From Paludibacter sp. (GTDB lineage Bacteria > Bacteroidota > Bacteroidia > Bacteroidales > Paludibacteraceae), in contig JAQTOL010000221.1 in the NCBI GenBank assembly GCA_028748945.1, positions 1 through 5,889 on the forward strand: a stretch of 5,889 bases of DNA, written 5' to 3'. Positions 5,041 through 5,889 of this stretch are shown in pieces. The stretch's first letter is position 1; every line of letters begins with the position of its first letter. A program made the position numbers and the translations under genes. The notes beneath the pieces were generated by a model that did no database searches, had not been told where the DNA came from, and saw only the letters and a list, made by a program, of their open reading frames with translations.

Positions 5041-5245
5041 TAGTTCTACTTTGACAGATTATTTTTATCAATATTGATATACGAGACGGTACTAACTTTC
5101 AAGTCCCCTTCAGGGGTCCCGATAGCTATCGGGATAGGGGCGGTTAAACTAATATTTTACCGCCCCAAGCCCCTAAAGGGGATGTAAAATACTATCGTCT
5201 TCGAAGAATTATAATTTATATTTTAATTCTGTCAAAGTAGAATTA
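5041..5245. mobile_element. Second miniature inverted-repeat element beside rimM
   Basis: Terminal arms TAGTTCTACTTTGACAGA (5041-5058) and TCTGTCAAAGTAGAATTA (5228-5245) match at 17 of 18 positions as inverted repeats. Further inside, two CCCCT/AGGGG hairpins (5105-5116 and 5170-5181) are mutually complementary, and a central stem GGGGCGGTTAAA (5137-5148) pairs with TTTTACCGCCCC (5155-5166). A GATAGCTATC palindrome (5117-5134) sits off-centre, as if inserted. TA flanks both ends, which may be a target duplication. It has no transposase and does not share termini with the 270-bp family. It ends 8 bases from the rimM stop codon, so its stems may act as the rimM transcript end. Confidence 0.65.
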
Positions 5246-5253
5246 GGTAAGCT

Positions 5254-5772
5254 TTACAAATCCAGCAATCCTTCCGGCAACCGTACATAAATAATTTTCT
5301 TCTCATGGTCAATCTCTTCAATATATTCTTCGCCTGCCGGAATCAGTAATTCATCCTCCTTTGTCGGAATCACAAAAAGGACGTTGTCTGTCGTTTGATC
5401 CACCTCCGAAATAACACCGAGCAATCCTTTTTCGGCATCAACAAGACTAAAGCCGGCAAAATAATCCAGCTCAATTTCAGTATCTTCCACTTTTTCCAGA
5501 AATTTCTTGGGAAGGTAAATCGTCAGACCATAGAAGTCCCTCGCCTGCTCCTCTGTTTTTACACCATCCAACTTCAATAATCCGGTTGTACTGCCTTTAA
5601 AACGATATTCCTCAATAAAAAAAGGAACTAAAATCCCCTCCCTTTCAAAAACAAAATACGGAACTTCTTCCCGATCGAAAATATCGGAAGTGAATGAAAA
5701 AGACATTTCACCATTAACCCCGTGAGGTTTATTGATTTGCCCGATAGGAAAAACATCAGATTTTGATATCAT
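5254..5772 (-). CDS. rimM: Ribosome maturation factor RimM
   Basis: The 172-residue product has the usual RimM length and both domains. The N-terminal RimM domain carries the family motif GQINKPHGVNGE (residues 11-22). The C-terminal PRC-barrel domain runs from about residue 103 to the end and finishes with LIPAGEEYIEEID and VRLPEGLLDL, the conserved IPA...E-I and PEGLL signatures. From family knowledge, RimM is a cytoplasmic assembly factor that binds ribosomal protein S19 and helps mature the head of the 30S subunit and process 16S rRNA. The start is the first Met (ATG at 5770-5772), just ahead of the domain. The rpsP and trmD partners seen next to rimM in proteobacteria are not in this window, and the 117 bases upstream hold no gene I can support. 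Downstream lies repeat DNA from 5245 on. The gene looks intact. Confidence 0.96.
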   Translation of the reverse strand: MISKSDVFPIGQINKPHGVNGEMSFSFTSDIFDREEVPYFVFEREGILVPFFIEEYRFKGSTTGLLKLDGVKTEEQARDFYGLTIYLPKKFLEKVEDTEIELDYFAGFSLVDAEKGLLGVISEVDQTTDNVLFVIPTKEDELLIPAGEEYIEEIDHEKKIIYVRLPEGLLDL

Positions 5773-5889
5773 TGTATACTAAAATTATTAAGTCGGTGGA
5801 AATTCTATTGCTATAAGCCGTTTATAAGTCCGGTTCAAGTGTAATATCTACACAAAAAGGACTTTATCAATTGAATCCGGCAATTAAAT

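Overview
The window looks like a chromosomal piece of a Bacteroidota (Bacteroidetes) genome, probably Bacteroidales or a close relative. The evidence is a RimM of Bacteroidota type, an AraC regulator fused to a seven-helix membrane domain (a common architecture in this phylum), two copies of TATATTTG matching the Bacteroidota -7 promoter consensus TAnnTTTG, a lack of strong Shine-Dalgarno sequences, and intergenic DNA rich in GGGCTACGCCC-type and CCCGATAGCTATCGGG-type hairpins. All supported genes lie on the minus strand, and about half of the window is non-coding.

Layout, left to right. Positions 1-439 hold the 5' part of an AT-rich gene for a small protein with an N-terminal membrane anchor, cut by the window edge. 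Positions 440-953 are non-coding: an imperfect nested inverted repeat (515-668), a strong hairpin with a T-run (799-850) and a second long-armed stem-loop (858-933). Positions 954-1625 encode a 223-residue protein of an uncharacterised family. Positions 1768-2101 hold a putative promoter and a small, doubtful ORF consisting mostly of eleven 21-bp tandem repeats. A 15-bp perfect hairpin (2118-2149) and three other hairpins fill the space up to the membrane-bound AraC-type regulator (2528-3649).

From 3727 to 5253 the window is a graveyard of small non-autonomous repeats. There are three copies of a roughly 270-bp element with terminal inverted repeats and two nested internal palindromes (3779-4047, 4212-4481, and a truncated one at 4735-4928). 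One copy interrupts a small secreted-protein gene (3970-4152), whose reading frame ends inside the element. A second, unrelated inverted-repeat element (5041-5245) ends 8 bases from the stop codon of rimM (5254-5772), the only housekeeping gene here. Three copies of a GATAGCTATC-centred palindrome lie in the same stretch.

The genes do not form an obvious pathway or operon; each appears to be its own transcription unit. No complete defence system, transposase, CRISPR array, tRNA or rRNA is visible. The most interesting material is the repeat biology: the 270-bp element family and the gene remnant it created, the 21-bp minisatellite open on both strands, and the structured non-coding region at 515-850.
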